A DNA stretch of 8,493 nt from Bacteroidota bacterium (GTDB lineage: Bacteria > Bacteroidota > Bacteroidia > Bacteroidales > Prolixibacteraceae): NCBI GenBank assembly GCA_030706665.1, contig JAUZOB010000136.1, positions 1 to 8,493 on the forward strand, in the 5' to 3' direction. Below are positions 7,140-8,493 of the stretch, one piece after another (the first letter of the stretch is position 1; the number at the start of each line of letters is the position of its first letter). The position numbers and the translations under genes are program-made. A model generated the notes under the pieces. It did no database searches, was not told where the DNA came from, and saw only the letters and a program-made list of their open reading frames with translations.

Positions 7140-8285
7140 ATGAGCTCAGACAGAAGAAACTTTATAAAATATACAAGCATGATTTCTTTAGCAGGACTTT
7201 TATCTACTAAAGTTACGATTGGAGATCCCTCCCCCAATAAAAAGCGAATGATTAGAGAAAGTAAGAAAGGATTGAAACTTTCATTTAAACCTTATGACCT
7301 TCAACTCAAACATGCTTTTACATTGGCATCAAGCACCAGAACCACCACTCCTGTTATGCTTACACAAATTGAATATGACGGATTAACAGGATATGGCGAA
7401 GCAAGCATGCCACCTTATTTAGGTGAGAGTCAAACGACAGCAGGAAATTTCCTTTCTCAACTTAAACTGGATCAGTTTACAGATCCGTTCAGAATAGAAG
7501 AGATACTTGCCTATGTCGATCAGGTAGCTCCGGGGAATATGGCCGCTAAAGCATCAATTGATATAGCACTTCACGATTTAGTCGGAAAGATTCTCGGGCA
7601 ACCTATATATCGCATTTTAGGATTCTCTCCTGAAAAAACTCCAAATACATCTTACACTATCGGCATTGATACTCCGGAAGTAGTAAAACAAAAAGTATTG
7701 GAAGCTGATGCCTACAAAGTATTAAAGGTAAAATTAGGCAGGGAAAATGACAAAGAGATGATTGAGGTTATCCGTTCTGTGACCGATAAGCCAATCACGG
7801 TCGATGTAAATCAGGGCTGGAAGGATAAAAATAAAGCATTAGAAATGATCTATTGGCTTAAAGAACGCGGGGTTCTATTCATTGAGCAACCTATGCCAAA
7901 AACGTCAATCGATGACATGGCCTGGCTTACAGAACACAGTCCGCTTCCGACCATGGCTGATGAAGCATTGCAACGGTTACCGGATGTAAAAAAAGCAAAT
8001 GGAGTATATTCAGGAATAAACGTTAAACTTATGAAATGTGGTGGAATCAGAGAAGCACACCAGATGTTACTAATGGCTCGCTCCCTGGGAATGAGAACCA
8101 TGGTAGGATGTATGACGGAAACCTCTTGTGCAGTTAGTGCCGCAGCACAATTATCACCATTAGCAGAGTGGGCTGATTTGGACGGAAACCTGCTTATTAG
8201 TAACGATCCGTACAAAGGAGTTGAGATAATCAATGGGAAAGTTACCCTAAATCATAATCCCGGGATTGGAATTGTTACAAAGTAA
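7140..8285 (+). CDS. Dipeptide epimerase (L-Ala-D/L-Glu epimerase, enolase superfamily) with Tat signal
   Basis: A 381-residue enolase-superfamily enzyme of the muconate-lactonizing subgroup, expected to convert L-Ala-D-Glu to L-Ala-L-Glu so that peptidases can use it. The catalytic set is complete: KVK (Lys196, Lys198), metal ligands Asp222 (VDVNQGW), Glu249 (IEQPMP) and Asp274 (MADEAL), and Lys296 (NVKLMKCGG). The DLD motif (Asp346, Asp348) matches the pair that binds the substrate amino group in known dipeptide epimerases. The N-terminus has a twin-arginine motif, DRRNFIK (4-10), then a short hydrophobic stretch (about 11-23), suggesting Tat export; no clear AxA cleavage site is seen, so it may stay anchored. 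E. coli YcjG and B. subtilis YkfB lack such a signal. An internal ATG at 7248 (Met37) would give a cytoplasmic protein of normal family length, but the 6-base spacing to the preceding stop and the well-formed Tat motif favour 7140. Exact dipeptide specificity is not settled by motifs. Confidence 0.93.
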   Translation: MSSDRRNFIKYTSMISLAGLLSTKVTIGDPSPNKKRMIRESKKGLKLSFKPYDLQLKHAFTLASSTRTTTPVMLTQIEYDGLTGYGEASMPPYLGESQTTAGNFLSQLKLDQFTDPFRIEEILAYVDQVAPGNMAAKASIDIALHDLVGKILGQPIYRILGFSPEKTPNTSYTIGIDTPEVVKQKVLEADAYKVLKVKLGRENDKEMIEVIRSVTDKPITVDVNQGWKDKNKALEMIYWLKERGVLFIEQPMPKTSIDDMAWLTEHSPLPTMADEALQRLPDVKKANGVYSGINVKLMKCGGIREAHQMLLMARSLGMRTMVGCMTETSCAVSAAAQLSPLAEWADLDGNLLISNDPYKGVEIINGKVTLNHNPGIGIVTK

Positions 8286-8357
8286 GAAGAGATATTCGTA
8301 CCCAATGGTAGGGAATAGAAGGGTTTCATTTTGAATGGTTGCAAAATAATAAAAAAC

Positions 8358-8389
8358 GTAATGTAAACACATACAAATCTATGCATTAC
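8358..8389 (+). repeat. Inverted repeat after the epimerase gene
   Basis: GTAATGTA (8358-8365) can pair with TGCATTAC (8382-8389): six Watson-Crick pairs, one G-T, then one A-T, around a 16-base loop. It lies 72 bases beyond the epimerase stop. No T-run follows, so it is not a standard intrinsic terminator; it may still be a 3'-end hairpin of the transcript or an operator for the downstream promoter. Confidence 0.25.
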
Positions 8390-8445
8390 CACAATCAGAG
8401 GCTACTCCTTCAAGTTGTATGACATGTAAAATTATATTATTCTAT

Positions 8446-8480
8446 TTTGATGTCCTAACAACATATTTTTATTAGTTTTG
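8446..8480 (+). promoter_or_regulatory. Candidate Bacteroidetes-type promoter reading out of the window
   Basis: TAGTTTTG at 8473-8480 matches the Bacteroidetes -7 consensus TAnnTTTG exactly, and TTTG at 8446-8449 can serve as the -33 element. The 23-base spacer is at the long end of the reported range. Transcription would start around 8485-8490 and serve a gene beyond the right edge, making a new transcription unit after the epimerase. The motif is short and expected by chance every few kilobases in such DNA; its place in a gap after a long operon raises its credibility. Confidence 0.42.
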
Positions 8481-8493
8481 CCTCAGATTATAA

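Noticed and set aside
7850..8233. 127-codon open frame on the minus strand inside the epimerase gene
   Set aside because: It lies fully antisense to a clearly conserved enzyme with all catalytic residues in the + frame; its translation shows no domain or plausible protein pattern.
8374..8381. CAAATCTA, a minus-strand match to TAnnTTTG
   Set aside because: No TTG-type -33 element lies at a suitable distance on that strand, and it would transcribe antisense into the epimerase gene; such matches are expected by chance.
1..8493. Phage, CRISPR, toxin-antitoxin or transposon content
   Set aside because: No repeat array, integrase, transposase or small toxin-antitoxin pair is seen; the genes form a coherent housekeeping-type catabolic cluster with even base and codon use by eye.

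Overview
The window reads as a Bacteroidetes (probably Bacteroidales-like) chromosome segment. The evidence is AT-rich DNA, no Shine-Dalgarno sequences ahead of any start, A-rich start regions, a TAnnTTTG-type promoter near the right end, and protein families and fusions typical of that phylum. This placement is inference from style; no taxonomic marker gene is present.

Layout, all on the + strand: the tail of an unidentified gene (1-186) overlaps by ATGA with a sodium:solute symporter (183-1640). After 18 bases comes a NagX/DUF5009 membrane protein of the heparan-alpha-glucosaminide N-acetyltransferase family (1659-2765). One base later starts a 998-residue secreted fusion of a two-domain NagZ-type beta-N-acetylglucosaminidase (GH3) with a class C beta-lactamase-like serine hydrolase (2767-5763). 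A 170-base gap without a gene follows, with two weak hairpins. Then come a secreted NlpC/P60 endopeptidase resembling YkfC (5934-7133) and, 6 bases on, a dipeptide epimerase of the enolase superfamily with a twin-arginine signal (7140-8285). The last 208 bases hold no gene but contain a hairpin and a candidate promoter pointing out of the window.

Together the genes spell out muropeptide salvage. NagZ would remove GlcNAc. The fused serine hydrolase, by analogy with Bacillus subtilis AmiE (encoded beside NagZ there), would cut the MurNAc-L-Ala bond. The NlpC/P60 enzyme would release L-Ala-D-Glu from the freed stem peptide, and the epimerase would make L-Ala-L-Glu. The symporter and the NagX-like protein would handle products at the inner membrane. 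The notable point is location: all three soluble enzyme products carry export signals, so the route, including epimerisation, seems to run outside the cytoplasm. In E. coli and B. subtilis the dipeptide epimerase is cytoplasmic. Cytoplasmic steps (MurNAc kinase, MurQ etherase) and the exo-muramidase NamZ are not in this window. I found no mobile element, tRNA, rRNA or CRISPR array.
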